Positions 1 through 8,629 of a stretch of DNA of 64,000 nucleotides are shown here, one piece after another. The stretch is from Geodermatophilus obscurus (GTDB lineage Bacteria; Actinomycetota; Actinomycetes; Mycobacteriales; Geodermatophilaceae). The number at the start of each line of letters is the position of its first letter. Positions within the stretch are counted from its first letter, which is position 1. The notes below the pieces were generated by a model that was given only the letters and a program-made list of their open reading frames with translations, did not search any database and was not told the origin of the DNA. The position numbers and the translations under genes are program-made. Location of the stretch: positions 1 through 64,000 of the forward strand of contig NZ_FRDM01000008.1 of the NCBI RefSeq assembly GCF_900143215.1, written 5' to 3'.

Positions 1-514
1 CCGCGTAGACGGCCCGTCCCTGAGATGCGCCACCGGAGCGAAGCCCCTCCGACCCGACCTGATCCTCCCCGCGAGGAGGCGATAGAGAGATGAGCCCGGC
101 TCCCCAGCCGCCCGGCCGGTCACCGCCGGACCGAGTCACGCCGTAGTTCGTTCCTCCTTCCCGCGGCCGGTCATCCTGCCGCCGAGCCCTTGCACGTCCA
201 GGTCGTTCGTCCTCGCCGCTGCGCGGCTGCGGGCGCTCCACCTGGACCTGCAGCGGGATCGACGGCCCAAGGCCAACTACGCGGGAATCCAGCACCACCG
301 CTCTAGACAGCGGCCCCCGTCTTCATAGAGAGCGGCCCACCTAGGGACAGAGGGACGCGAAGGCTGCGAGCAGGGACATCCGGGGCGCGGGGCGCTGACG
401 ACTACGGAAGCCGCCGGAGGCGCTGTGGGTCACGACTCGTCGTTCTGGCGTCCACGGACGGCTCGGTCCCGGACGGACGAGGCCGCCTCCGCCGGACCGT
501 GGTGGGGCGCGCAG
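1..514. other. Left-edge stretch with no recognisable gene
   Basis: I see no convincing coding region in these 514 bases. The frames that stay open across the right part are antisense to the LysR gene and have arginine/proline-rich, unnatural composition. The segment from about 190 to 300 is structured: an 8-base inverted repeat (196-203 and 240-247) is followed by a short stretch that could read LHLDLQRDRRPKA in one frame, with no start and no further homology that I recognise. It may be the downstream end of a mobile or accessory element lying beyond the window edge, but that is a guess. Confidence 0.5.
196..247. repeat. Inverted repeat in the left-edge non-coding DNA
   Basis: GTCCAGGT at 196-203 is exactly complementary to ACCTGGAC at 240-247. 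The 36-base loop contains a further self-complementary core, CCGCTGCGCGG. It can form a hairpin in DNA or RNA. No gene end lies next to it on either strand, so it is not an obvious terminator for anything visible here. Confidence 0.5.
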
Positions 515-1375
515 CTAGGTAGTCGCGTAGAGCCGAGTAATCGCATCGACCAGATCGCCCAGGCCGTTGGGGGGGTGGTCGCGCCACCAGGCGAGTCTGA
601 CGGGGATGCGGGGGCCGTCCTTGATGGGCCGGTAGGCCACCCCGGGGCGCAGGTGGTGGTGCGCAGTGGCCTCGGCGGTGGTTCCCACGCCACGCCCGGC
701 GGCGATGGCGTCGAGCCAGCCGTCGACGTCGGTGGATTCGATGAACTGGGGCGGATGGTCGGCGCCGTGCCACAGCTGGCCGCTGGTGGTCCCGACCCGG
801 GGATCGATGATCACGGTGCGGTCGGCGATCTCGGCCATGCTCAGCTGGCGCCGTCGCGACCACTGCGGGTCATCGGAGGCGAAGGCAACCAGCCGGCGTT
901 CCAACCCCACCACCAGGGAGTCGAATCGCTTCTCATCGACCGGTCGCCGCACGATCGCCACATCGCACCGGCCCTCGGCCAGGCCCGCGGTGGGCGAGTT
1001 GTGCCGGACCAGCTCCAGCTCAAGCGCATCATGGCACTGAGCCCAGTCCCGGTGCAGGCGCGCGGTGTGCCGCCCGAGCGCCGCCCACGCGTACCCCAGC
1101 CGCAGGACGTCGTGGCGCGAGGTCAGGAACTCGGTGAACCTCTCCGCCTCAGCCAGCACCCTCCGGGCATACGGCAAGACCTGTTGTCCGGTGCTGGTGA
1201 GCTCGCACCCTCGCGGCACCCGCCGCAACAGCCGGTCCCCGACGGTCTTCTCCAGGCCCGCGATGGTGCGCGAGACCGCCGCCTGCGAGACGTACAACTG
1301 CGCGGCGGCCTCGGTGAACGACCCCGCCTCCGCGGCGGTGACGAAGAACCGCAGCTCTCGGAGACCCCACTCCAT
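515..1375 (-). CDS. LysR-family transcriptional regulator
   Basis: A 286-residue DNA-binding regulator that probably controls the divergent exporter gene starting at 1445. The first 60 residues form the LysR winged helix: MEWGLRELRFF is followed by FTEAAAQLYVSQAAVSRTIAGL. The rest is a periplasmic-binding-protein-like effector domain. I place the start at the ATG at 1375 because the helix-turn-helix begins immediately there, as in the family. A further upstream start would add 34 residues with no family resemblance and would run through the shared promoter. The effector is unknown. LysR proteins usually repress themselves and activate the divergent gene when a ligand binds. The pairing with an RhtA-like exporter suggests an amino-acid-like effector, which is inference. 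Confidence 0.9.
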   Translation of the reverse strand: MEWGLRELRFFVTAAEAGSFTEAAAQLYVSQAAVSRTIAGLEKTVGDRLLRRVPRGCELTSTGQQVLPYARRVLAEAERFTEFLTSRHDVLRLGYAWAALGRHTARLHRDWAQCHDALELELVRHNSPTAGLAEGRCDVAIVRRPVDEKRFDSLVVGLERRLVAFASDDPQWSRRRQLSMAEIADRTVIIDPRVGTTSGQLWHGADHPPQFIESTDVDGWLDAIAAGRGVGTTAEATAHHHLRPGVAYRPIKDGPRIPVRLAWWRDHPPNGLGDLVDAITRLYATT

Positions 1376-1403
1376 AATCCGAGCGTATGGCAGGGCAAAA
1401 ACA

Positions 1404-1433
1404 TGCACTAGGGTCATGCAGGGCCGCGACCCT
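1404..1433. promoter_or_regulatory. Candidate LysR operator between the divergent genes
   Basis: The 69-base divergent spacer contains TGCA-N9-TGCA (1404-1420), a 17-base dyad of the size LysR proteins bind. An overlapping second dyad, AGGGTC-N12-GACCCT, lies at 1410-1433, just before the ATG at 1445. Both are visible directly. Their function is inferred from position. Confidence 0.4.
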
Positions 1434-1444
1434 ACCGTGGGCGT

Positions 1445-2404
1445 ATGGACATCCTCGACACCGCAGAACGCGCGCACAACACGCCTGTCGGCGGCCAGCA
1501 GCTCTCTGCTGCCACGGCGACCTCGCGTCAGCGCGGTGCCGGCATCGCGCTGATGCTCGCCAGCTCGGCGTCGAACCAGACCGGCGCCGCCCTGGGTGCG
1601 TTGGCGTTCCCGACCATCGGTCCGGTCGGCGTGGTCGCGGTCCGCCAGTTCGTCACCGCCCTCGTCCTGACGCCGATCGTGCGCCCGAAGCTCCGTGGCC
1701 TGCGCCAGGACCAGTGGTGGCCGGTCCTCGGTCTGGTAGTCGTGTTCAGCGTGATGAACCTCAGCCTGTACGCCGCGATCGAGCGCATCGGGCTCGGCCT
1801 GGCCGTCACCCTGGAGTTCCTCGGCCCGCTCACCGTCGCCATCGCCAGCTCACGACGGGCACTCAACATCGCCTGCGCCGCCCTGGCCGGGATCGGCGTG
1901 GTGGTGCTGACCAACCCCGGCCCCACCGCCAACCTCATCGGCATCGCCCTGGCCCTGCTCGCGGCGCTGGCCTGGGGCTCCTACATCCTCCTCAACCGCA
2001 CCCTCGGCCAGCGGCTCCCCGGCCTGCAAGGAACCGCTGTGGCCAGCCTCGTCACCGCCGCCGCCTGGACTCCGATCGCCGTGACCTGGTTCGCCTTCCA
2101 CGCCCCCACTGCCGCGGCCATCGCCCTCGCCGTCGCCTGCGGGCTGATGTCCTCGATCGCGCCCTACGTCGCCGACCTGCTCGCCCTGCGCCGAGTACCC
2201 GCCCAGATGCTTGGCACCTTCACCAGCATCAACCCCGTCTGGGCGGCCCTGGCCGGCTGGCTGGTGCTCCACCAAGCCCTCGACCTCAACGAATGGATCG
2301 GCATCGGCCTGATCGTCATCAGCAACGTCGCGATCTCCGCACGAGCATTCACCTCGTCGAAGGAACAGGTCCGAGCGGCGGCGCTCCGGGACATCGCAGA
2401 CTGA
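1445..2404 (+). CDS. EamA/DMT-family exporter, RhtA-like
   Basis: A 319-residue inner-membrane protein of the drug/metabolite transporter superfamily. It has about ten hydrophobic segments in two EamA halves, roughly residues 30-160 and 170-310. The segment LEFLGPLTVAI around residue 125 resembles the RhtA threonine/homoserine exporter subgroup. The likely role is efflux of amino acids or related metabolites. The N-terminal 30 residues are hydrophilic and variable. The gene is divergent from a LysR regulator 69 bases away, a common arrangement for regulated exporters. The ATG at 1445 lacks a good ribosome-binding site, so the message may have a very short leader. The substrate is not determined by sequence. 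Confidence 0.88.
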   Translation: MDILDTAERAHNTPVGGQQLSAATATSRQRGAGIALMLASSASNQTGAALGALAFPTIGPVGVVAVRQFVTALVLTPIVRPKLRGLRQDQWWPVLGLVVVFSVMNLSLYAAIERIGLGLAVTLEFLGPLTVAIASSRRALNIACAALAGIGVVVLTNPGPTANLIGIALALLAALAWGSYILLNRTLGQRLPGLQGTAVASLVTAAAWTPIAVTWFAFHAPTAAAIALAVACGLMSSIAPYVADLLALRRVPAQMLGTFTSINPVWAALAGWLVLHQALDLNEWIGIGLIVISNVAISARAFTSSKEQVRAAALRDIAD

Positions 2405-2615
2405 CCGTGGCTCGGCGGCCTACAGCGCGAGGCAGTCTCTTGTCCACCTTGCAGACACGCGTCGTCGGGGGGCCTGTGCGCTGACCTGCTACCGCCAACT
2501 CCCTGCCGTCCATTCGGAAGGTGAATTCTTGAGTGGGTCGCCAGGCGGCGCCGGGTGTCCCCTAGGCCGCCTTCAAGGACGAGGGCGGTGACTTGCATGG
2601 TCAGCAGGACAGGCT

Positions 2616-4202
2616 TCAAAAGGGTGGTGGGTCGTCGGCGGGGTCGGGTGCCGGTGGTGGCCGGTCGGGTGGGCTGGCCAGAACGCGAGGTCCGGTGAGG
2701 TGCAGGCCCGGTGGTCGGCTGGTGCGGGTGATGCCGGCGGGTGTGGTGACGGTGAGGATCCCGTCGGCGGTCATGGCGTAAGTCCAGCCCGGGGCGAAGG
2801 TCTTGAGCCGGTGGTGGCGGCGGCACAGGCAGCACAGGTTGGCGCAGTCGGTGGGCCGGCCGGCGGGCGTGCGGGATGACGTGGTCGGCGTCGGCCCACC
2901 CGGCGCGGTTGGCGCAGCCGGGGTGCCGGCAGGTGCGGTCCCGGGTGCGGATGAACCGCCGCTGGGCGGCGGTGGGTGCGGAGGCGCCGGTCGGCGGCGG
3001 CCGCTGGATGACCGCACAACCGCAGTCGGCCGCCGGATGGGCCGGGCAGCCGCGGCGGGCCGTTCGCGCAGGGTGGCCACCGCCCTCAGGGCGCCGCGGT
3101 CGTCGGTGAAGGAGAAGCCGATCGATCCACCGGGTGGGGTGGTCAGGCCGATGGCGTCGAGCTGGGCGAGCAGCTCGCGCACGTGCGCGGCGGTGATCGG
3201 CACCCCGGCCACCGCGCCGGTGGGCTCGGCCACCGAGCCCGGCCGGGTGCAGGCCGCCGGCAGCGGGGAGCCGCCGGCGAGGAACCGGTCGGAGGTGAGC
3301 GCGCCGAGCGGGACCTGGACGTCGAGGTGCGCGGCCACCGGCTCGGGCGCCGCCCAGGGCCGCTGGATCAGGTCGGCCAGCACCCCGAACCGCAGCATCC
3401 CGATCGGCCGGTCGTCGCCGGCCTGCTGCGCCCGCCGCGCCGGCTCGTCGATCCTCGCCTGGCAGGCGGCGGCCAGTTCGTCGGTCATGCCGGCGATCAG
3501 CTCGCTGACGCCGTCGCCCACCGGCCGACGGCGCACGGTCACCGCCTGGTGGGCGTTCTCGCGCGCCCGGTCGGACGCGGCGGCATCCCGGGCGGCCAGC
3601 TCGGCGCGCAGCCGGTCCTGCAGCCGGCGGATCGACAACCCGGCCGCCTCCGGGAGGACCGCGGCCTCGACCTCGGCGATCACCGCGGGGTCGGTGCCGC
3701 GCACCTTCTCCCCCAGCTCCTCGGCCATGGTCCGGGCGGGTGGCCAGTCCAGCCGGCCCCGCGCCAGCTCCGCCAGCGTGGCCGGCAGCGACTGCGCCAA
3801 CGTCAGCGCGTGCTCGGTGAGCACCGTGGCCGTCGCCCGGGCACAGTTCAGCGTCAACGCCAGCTCGTCGACGAAGAACTCCGACACTCCCTCCGGCGCG
3901 CCCACTCCCGGTACCGAGCCGGACCCGGGGCCCGCAGCCGCACCGGGCTGGCCGGGCTGCCGGTCCAGCGACGCCGGCCGGTCGGCGGCGAACGCGGCCA
4001 CCAGCTCCACCTCGTAGGCGGCCAACGCGGCCTTGAGCTGCCCCACCCGCTGCAGCTCGGCGGCCTTCTCCTCCGCCGTCCGCGCGTACACGGGCAGCAC
4101 CTCGGCCAGTGCCGGTGGGGAGGTGATCGGCGGCCCGAACTCCGGCGACGGCGGCGCCAGGTCGGCCACCGTCAGGCCGACGCCGAGACCACCGGGGAAC
4201 AT
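2616..4202 (-). CDS. DUF222/13E12-type HNH endonuclease gene with two compensating frameshifts
   Basis: The frame stays open for 528 residues from the ATG at 4202. Residues of about 20-420 form a DUF222 region (ELALTLNCARATATVL, then RRLQDRLRAELA). The HNH nuclease domain that should follow is split. From about 3060 down to 2850 the family sequence (RRGCPAHPAADC, then RTCRHPGCANRAGWADADHV) is in a different frame. The last part (TDCANLCCLCRRHHRLKTF) returns to the first frame. One base is missing near 3060 and one is extra near 2850. As read, about 70 residues become a proline/serine-rich stretch and the first HNH histidine is lost. The nuclease is therefore probably inactive, unless these are sequencing errors. 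Multi-copy DUF222/HNH genes are typical of actinobacteria. Confidence 0.8.
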   Translation of the reverse strand: MFPGGLGVGLTVADLAPPSPEFGPPITSPPALAEVLPVYARTAEEKAAELQRVGQLKAALAAYEVELVAAFAADRPASLDRQPGQPGAAAGPGSGSVPGVGAPEGVSEFFVDELALTLNCARATATVLTEHALTLAQSLPATLAELARGRLDWPPARTMAEELGEKVRGTDPAVIAEVEAAVLPEAAGLSIRRLQDRLRAELAARDAAASDRARENAHQAVTVRRRPVGDGVSELIAGMTDELAAACQARIDEPARRAQQAGDDRPIGMLRFGVLADLIQRPWAAPEPVAAHLDVQVPLGALTSDRFLAGGSPLPAACTRPGSVAEPTGAVAGVPITAAHVRELLAQLDAIGLTTPPGGSIGFSFTDDRGALRAVATLRERPAAAARPIRRPTAVVRSSSGRRRPAPPHPPPPSGGSSAPGTAPAGTPAAPTAPGGPTPTTSSRTPAGRPTDCANLCCLCRRHHRLKTFAPGWTYAMTADGILTVTTPAGITRTSRPPGLHLTGPRVLASPPDRPPPAPDPADDPPPF

Positions 4203-4364
4203 GCCCTTACGGTAGGCCGGGGGTACGACACTTCCGGCGGCTGACCAGCGAAGACGTCGGTCGACATGGTGACCACGGGGTTGGTGCGGGCGACACGCGC
4301 AGACACGCCGCGCCGGGCGACGGCAAGCCCGTGACCAGTGGGCGCGCGGCCGCCCCACGGACGA

Positions 4365-5918
4365 TCAGGCGGGAGCAGCGGTGCCGGTCCCCTCGGTGGG
4401 CCTGCTGGCGCCGCCGAGCAGCAGCAGCTCGGCGTCCGTGTGCTCCAGCGGCGCGGCGAACAGGTAGCCCTGCGCCGAGGCCACCTGACCGTCGCGCAGG
4501 TGGGTGCGCTGGCCTTCCTGCTCGATGCCCTCGGCGACGATCTCCAGGTCGAGGGTGTGGCCGAGGGCGATCAGCCCGCGCAGGATGGCCGGCATCGCCC
4601 CGGCCTCGTCGATGGTGCTCACGAACGACCGGTCGATCTTGAGGATGTCGACGGCGAACTGCCGCAGGTGCGACAGCGACGAGTAGCCGGTGCCGAAGTC
4701 GTCGAGCGCGACCCGCACCCCCAGGCTGCGCAGCTCGTGCAGTCGCTCGGCGGCCAGCACCGGGTCGCGCACCAGCACCGACTCGGTCAGCTCCAGGACC
4801 AGCGCCGACGGCGGCAGCCCGCTGACCGCCAGCGCCGTCCGGACGTCGGCGAGCAGGCCCGGCGACCCGAGCTGGGACGGCGAGACGTTGACCGCCATCG
4901 ACAGGCCGGCCGCGGCCGGGTGGTCGCGGCGCCAGGCGGCCGCGGCCGTGCACGCCTGGCTGAGAACCCACCGGCCGATGGCGGGCACCAGCCCGATCTC
5001 CTCTGCCACCGGGAGAAACCGCTCGGGCAGCACCACGCCGAGGAGCGGGTGGTCCCAGCGGAGGAGTGCCTCGAAGCCGGTGACCCGCTCGCTGCCCAGG
5101 TCGACGACGGGCTGGTAGACCAGCCGGAACTGCTCCCCGTCCACGGCGGCCCACAGGTCGGCCTCCAGCCGGCGGCGTTCCGCGGCGGCCGAGCGCATCT
5201 GCGGGTCGAACACGACGTAGCGGCCGGCACCGGCGCCCTTGGCCCCGTACATGGCGTTGTCGGCGTCCCGCAGCAGGGACGACGCCGTCGCCGCGACGTC
5301 CCCGGTGGCGATGCCGATGCTCGCCGAGACGGTGACCCGCTGCCCGCCGAGGTCGACCGGGCCGGTGAGCGCGGCGAGCACCCGCTCGGCGATCCGGGTG
5401 GCCTCCTCTGCGCCGGGCGAGCGCTCGACGAGGATGGCGAATTCGTCGCCGCCGAGGCGGGCGAGGGTGTCCTCGGAGCGGACGGCGGACTGCAGCAGCG
5501 CGCCCACCTCGCGGATGAGCCGGTCCCCGGCGGCGTGACCGAGGGTGTCGTTGACGGCCTTGAAGCCGTCGAGGTCGACGAAGACGACGGTCACCTCGCC
5601 GCCGCTGCGCGCGGTGCGGCGCAGTGCGAGCTCGAGCCGGTCGGTGAACAGCGCCCGGTTGGCCAGCCCGGTCAAGGCGTCGGAGAAGGCCAGCGCGGCC
5701 AGGTCGGCCTCGGTGCGCCGCACCCGCCGGGCGGCGAGGGCGGCCGCACCCGCGGCGGCGGTGCCGCTGAGCAGCACGTGCAGCAGCACCTGCTCGGGGT
5801 CGCCCGCCGAGGCCCGCTCGACGAGGAGGTGGGCGGCGGCCAGCGCGGCCGCCAGGACCCCGGAGAGGACCGGGACCCGGAGGCGGCGGGCAGGGGGCCG
5901 TGCCGGTGCGTCGTCCAC
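4365..5918 (-). CDS. Membrane-anchored diguanylate cyclase/phosphodiesterase (GGDEF-EAL)
   Basis: A 517-residue cyclic-di-GMP turnover protein. Two N-terminal hydrophobic segments (about 15-35 and 45-65) anchor it. The GGDEF domain spans about 72-235, with the intact signature GGDEF at 156-160 and an inhibitory-site RxxD (RSED, 147-150) exactly five residues before it. The EAL domain spans about 250-505, with EAL at 283-285, NVSPSQL near 344, LTES near 377, DDFGTGYSS at 406, KIDRSF at 427 and EGIE at 463. All key residues of both domains are present, so it could make or degrade c-di-GMP. No sensory domain is visible. It starts with GTG. It stands alone, with no obvious partner gene. Confidence 0.93.
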   Translation of the reverse strand: MDDAPARPPARRLRVPVLSGVLAAALAAAHLLVERASAGDPEQVLLHVLLSGTAAAGAAALAARRVRRTEADLAALAFSDALTGLANRALFTDRLELALRRTARSGGEVTVVFVDLDGFKAVNDTLGHAAGDRLIREVGALLQSAVRSEDTLARLGGDEFAILVERSPGAEEATRIAERVLAALTGPVDLGGQRVTVSASIGIATGDVAATASSLLRDADNAMYGAKGAGAGRYVVFDPQMRSAAAERRRLEADLWAAVDGEQFRLVYQPVVDLGSERVTGFEALLRWDHPLLGVVLPERFLPVAEEIGLVPAIGRWVLSQACTAAAAWRRDHPAAAGLSMAVNVSPSQLGSPGLLADVRTALAVSGLPPSALVLELTESVLVRDPVLAAERLHELRSLGVRVALDDFGTGYSSLSHLRQFAVDILKIDRSFVSTIDEAGAMPAILRGLIALGHTLDLEIVAEGIEQEGQRTHLRDGQVASAQGYLFAAPLEHTDAELLLLGGASRPTEGTGTAAPA

Positions 5919-6036
5919 TGCTGGCCTCCGGTCCGAGCGCGTCCCCGTCCTCCGGAGCGCGTCACCCCGGTCGTCGGCCGGCCGGGCAGGCGCCTTGAGC
6001 GGACGGCGCCGGCTCCACCCTCTCGGGTGAGCCCGG

Positions 6037-6675
6037 TCAGCCGATCAGGTCGGCGACCCGCGCCGGCTCGTTGGCGACGTCCAGGTGCTCACCGGCACCG
6101 TTCCCGACGACCGTCCAGCCACGGGCCCGCGCGGCCGCGGCCTCCGCCGCGTAGGCCGGCGACAGGTGCACGTACCGGACGTCGTCGTCCGGCCATCGGT
6201 CGGGCACCGGGACGGCGACGTCGTAGAAGTCGGCCGGCAGCTCGTGCCCCTCGGCCAGCACCGCCGCCCGCAACCGCTCGTCGGGCAGCAGGCCGGTCAT
6301 CGCGTCCGGCCCCCACCAGGTGGTCCAGTCGGCGATCCGGCCGTCGCGCACCAGCGGCGCGGTCAGCTCCCGGACGTCGTCCGGCCAGGCGCCGGCCGGC
6401 AGGACGGCGTCGAGCCACACGGCCCGCCGCGCGCCGACCGCGGCCGCCACGGCCGGGAGCACGATCCCCGCCCCGGAGAAGCCGACGACGACCTCCGCCG
6501 GCCCGGCCGCCGCGGCGGCGGAGATCCACCGCTGCGGCCAGCCGGGGGCGGTCGCGACCGCCGACCGCAGGTCCGGAACGGCGACCTCCCTCCCCCGCCG
6601 GCGCAGCTCCGCGGCGAGCGGCTGCAGCACCGCCGGGCCGAGCAGCGGCGGGTGGACCAGCAGCCAGGAGGACAC
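6037..6675 (-). CDS. Small alpha/beta-hydrolase-fold protein
   Basis: A 212-residue cytoplasmic protein with a minimal alpha/beta hydrolase layout. It has an N-terminal strand and turn (LLVHPPLLGP), a nucleophile elbow GFSGAG near residue 70 with serine as the probable nucleophile, an acidic residue further on, and a C-terminal histidine in GEHLDV near residue 196. The lid region is short. The reaction is unknown, and an esterase or lactonase-like activity would be typical. It starts four bases after the stop of the MerR gene, so the two are almost certainly co-transcribed from the MerR promoter and the hydrolase may act in the response that regulator controls. Confidence 0.8.
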   Translation of the reverse strand: MSSWLLVHPPLLGPAVLQPLAAELRRRGREVAVPDLRSAVATAPGWPQRWISAAAAAGPAEVVVGFSGAGIVLPAVAAAVGARRAVWLDAVLPAGAWPDDVRELTAPLVRDGRIADWTTWWGPDAMTGLLPDERLRAAVLAEGHELPADFYDVAVPVPDRWPDDDVRYVHLSPAYAAEAAAARARGWTVVGNGAGEHLDVANEPARVADLIG

Positions 6676-6679
6676 CGGC

Positions 6680-7582
6680 TCACCGGGCCCGCAGGGACGC
6701 GATCCACCACTCCACGGCCGGCACCGACGGCTCGAACGGCGGCCAGTCGTTCAGGACGCCGAGCAGCTGCCAGTACCGCTCGACCCGGGCGTCGGTGAAG
6801 GTGGCCAGCCGGTCGGCGAGCCGTTCCCGGTCGCCGGCGTCCTCCCCCAGCCACTCGACGACCAGCGCCTCCGCCGCCGGGCTGCCGGGGGCGACGCGGT
6901 CCCTCAGCGCCCGCCGGCCCAGCGACACCATGCGGCCGGCGTCGGCGCCCAGCGTGTCCGGCTCCTCCGGCGTCGCCCCGGCACCGGCGAGGGCCATCTC
7001 CCGCACCCGGCCGGCGAAGGCGGGGTCGGCCGCCAGCCGCGCCAGTTCCAGCCAGGCGCCGACCTGCTCGGGCGTCGGGTCCTCGGGCAGCTCGGCCGGC
7101 AGCGTGCGCATCCCGGCGGCGATGCCGGCGCCGGGCGCGTCCTCGGGCACCCCCTCGAAGGCCCGGGCCACGAACTCGTCGATCAGCTGCTGCCGCTCCC
7201 GGGCGGACAGCGTGGCCAGGTCGTGCACGATCCCCATCTCCTCCGTCGTCGTCCCCGCCGCGGCCACGAACCTCAGCAGGGTGCGGCGCAGCCGCAGCAG
7301 CCGGATCTCGGCGTCCAGCGCGCGCACGTGCTCGGCGGCCACCTCGGCCACCGTGCACCGCCGGGCCAGCAGCTCCCGGACGGCCGGCAGTCCCAGACCC
7401 AGCTCGCGCAGTGTCCGCACCAGGTCCAGCCGGGCCACCGCCGCCGCGTCGTAGAGCCGGTAGCCGCCGGCCGAGCGGGCCGGCGGGTCCACCAGGCCCG
7501 CGTCGGACCAGAAGCGGACCGTCCGCACCGGGACGCCGAGCCGCGCGGCCAGCTCCCCGATGGTCAGCGCCGTTCCGTCCAC
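6680..7582 (-). CDS. MerR-family transcriptional regulator, autoregulated
   Basis: A regulator of about 300 residues. The MerR winged helix occupies the first 70 residues (LTIGELAARLGVPVRTVRFW, then GLVDPPARSAGGYRLYD), followed by a dimerisation helix and a long helical C-terminal region of about 200 residues, probably the effector domain. No metal-binding cysteine cluster of the MerR/CueR type is seen, so it resembles drug- or stress-responsive members. I chose the GTG at 7582. The promoter immediately upstream has its -10 hexamer over an alternative ATG at 7594, so that ATG would not be transcribed, and 7582 falls at the expected transcription start. The hydrolase gene follows after four bases. 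Confidence 0.88.
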   Translation of the reverse strand: MDGTALTIGELAARLGVPVRTVRFWSDAGLVDPPARSAGGYRLYDAAAVARLDLVRTLRELGLGLPAVRELLARRCTVAEVAAEHVRALDAEIRLLRLRRTLLRFVAAAGTTTEEMGIVHDLATLSARERQQLIDEFVARAFEGVPEDAPGAGIAAGMRTLPAELPEDPTPEQVGAWLELARLAADPAFAGRVREMALAGAGATPEEPDTLGADAGRMVSLGRRALRDRVAPGSPAAEALVVEWLGEDAGDRERLADRLATFTDARVERYWQLLGVLNDWPPFEPSVPAVEWWIASLRAR

Positions 7583-7589
7583 GCCACCG

Positions 7590-7620
7590 ACCATGCACCC
7601 TCCAGCCGCTGGAGGGTCAA
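7590..7620 (-). promoter_or_regulatory. MerR-type promoter and operator
   Basis: Reading the minus strand: TTGACC (7620-7615), a 19-base spacer, then CATGGT (7595-7590). The spacer contains a near-perfect dyad (7597-7617) with 10-base arms ACCCTCCAGC/GCTGGAGGGT around one central base. An over-long 19-base spacer filled by a palindrome is the hallmark of promoters that MerR proteins untwist. It points to autoregulation and probably a leaderless message starting at the GTG at 7582. Confidence 0.72.
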
Positions 7621-7626
7621 CACCGG

Positions 7627-8601
7627 TCAGCCGAGGAGGGGCTCGTACACCTCCTGCGTGCGGTCGAGGACCTGCTGCAGCTCGTCGGCGCCGCGGAACT
7701 CCTCGTCGATGTACTCCTCGCCCACCTGCTCGACGACCGCCGGGTCGTCGTGCGCGGTGCGCAGCGCGTCCTCGAGGACGGTGACGACCTCCTCGGGCAT
7801 CCCGGCGGGGCCGGCGAGGCCGAACGTCGACCCGGACAGGGTCAGCTCCGGGAAGCCGGACTCGACCAGGGTGGGCGTGTCCGGCAGCCAGGACAGCCGC
7901 TCCTCCGAGGAGACCGCCAGCGGCCGGAACTGCCCGCCGTCGATGTTCGCCGTGACGTCGGAGGAGGCGTTGATGAGGACGGCGTCGACGTTCCCGCCGA
8001 GCAGCGCCGTCGTCATCTCCGCGTTGCCGTTGAACGGCACCGCCGTCACCTCGACGCCGTACTCCTCGCTCAGCCGCCGCAGCTCGATGCCCTGCGGGGT
8101 CGAGGCGCCCGGCACGCCGACCGTGAGGACGCCCGGCTGCTGCTCGGCGGCCGTGAAGAAGTCCGCGGCGGCCTGGTAGGGGGAGTCGGCGCCGACCGCC
8201 AGGACGGAGGGCACCTCGGACATCACCCCGATCGGCGTGACGTCGTCCTTGCTGTACCCCACCTCGTTGGCCAGCGGGGTGAGGACCAGCGTCCCCGCGG
8301 TCACCAGCGACAGGGTGTACCCGTCGGGCGCGGCGCCGATCAGCTCCTGGGTGGCGAGCGCCCCGGAACCGCCGGGCAGGTTCTCGACCACCACGGTCTG
8401 CCCCAGCTGCTCCTCCAGCGAGGTGCCGTACGCGCGGGCGGTCAGGTCGGTGGGGCCGCCGGCCGCGTACGGGACGAGGAGCCGGATCTCCTCGCTCGGG
8501 TAGGCGGCCGCGTCGCCGCCCGCGCTCCCTCCCTGCTCCGCGCAGGCGGTGAGCAGGCCGACGGCGGTCAGCGCGGCGAGGGTCCGGACGGAACGGGGCA
8601 T
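7627..8601 (-). CDS. Tripartite tricarboxylate transporter substrate-binding lipoprotein (TctC-like, copy 1)
   Basis: A 324-residue exported solute-binding protein of the Bug/TctC family. The start at 8601 gives a short signal with a lipobox (LLTAC near residue 18). The mature protein shows family landmarks: IRLLVPYAAGGPTDLTAR, VVVENLPGGSGALAT, PFNGNAEMTTALLGGNVDA, and DTPTLVESGFPEL. It captures a carboxylate ligand outside the membrane and hands it to TctA/TctB. It is the last gene of the operon beginning at 14861, 28 bases after the CoA-transferase beta gene. The spacing supports 8601 over a longer start that would overlap that gene. The ligand cannot be predicted. Confidence 0.9.
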   Translation of the reverse strand: MPRSVRTLAALTAVGLLTACAEQGGSAGGDAAAYPSEEIRLLVPYAAGGPTDLTARAYGTSLEEQLGQTVVVENLPGGSGALATQELIGAAPDGYTLSLVTAGTLVLTPLANEVGYSKDDVTPIGVMSEVPSVLAVGADSPYQAAADFFTAAEQQPGVLTVGVPGASTPQGIELRRLSEEYGVEVTAVPFNGNAEMTTALLGGNVDAVLINASSDVTANIDGGQFRPLAVSSEERLSWLPDTPTLVESGFPELTLSGSTFGLAGPAGMPEEVVTVLEDALRTAHDDPAVVEQVGEEYIDEEFRGADELQQVLDRTQEVYEPLLG

Positions 8602-8629
8602 CGTTGCCTCCAGGGGCGTCGGGGTGGGG

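Noticed and set aside
4338-7454. Long plus-strand open frame opposite the GGDEF-EAL, hydrolase and MerR genes
   Set aside because: No start context and low-complexity composition; the minus-strand genes carry intact catalytic and DNA-binding motifs.
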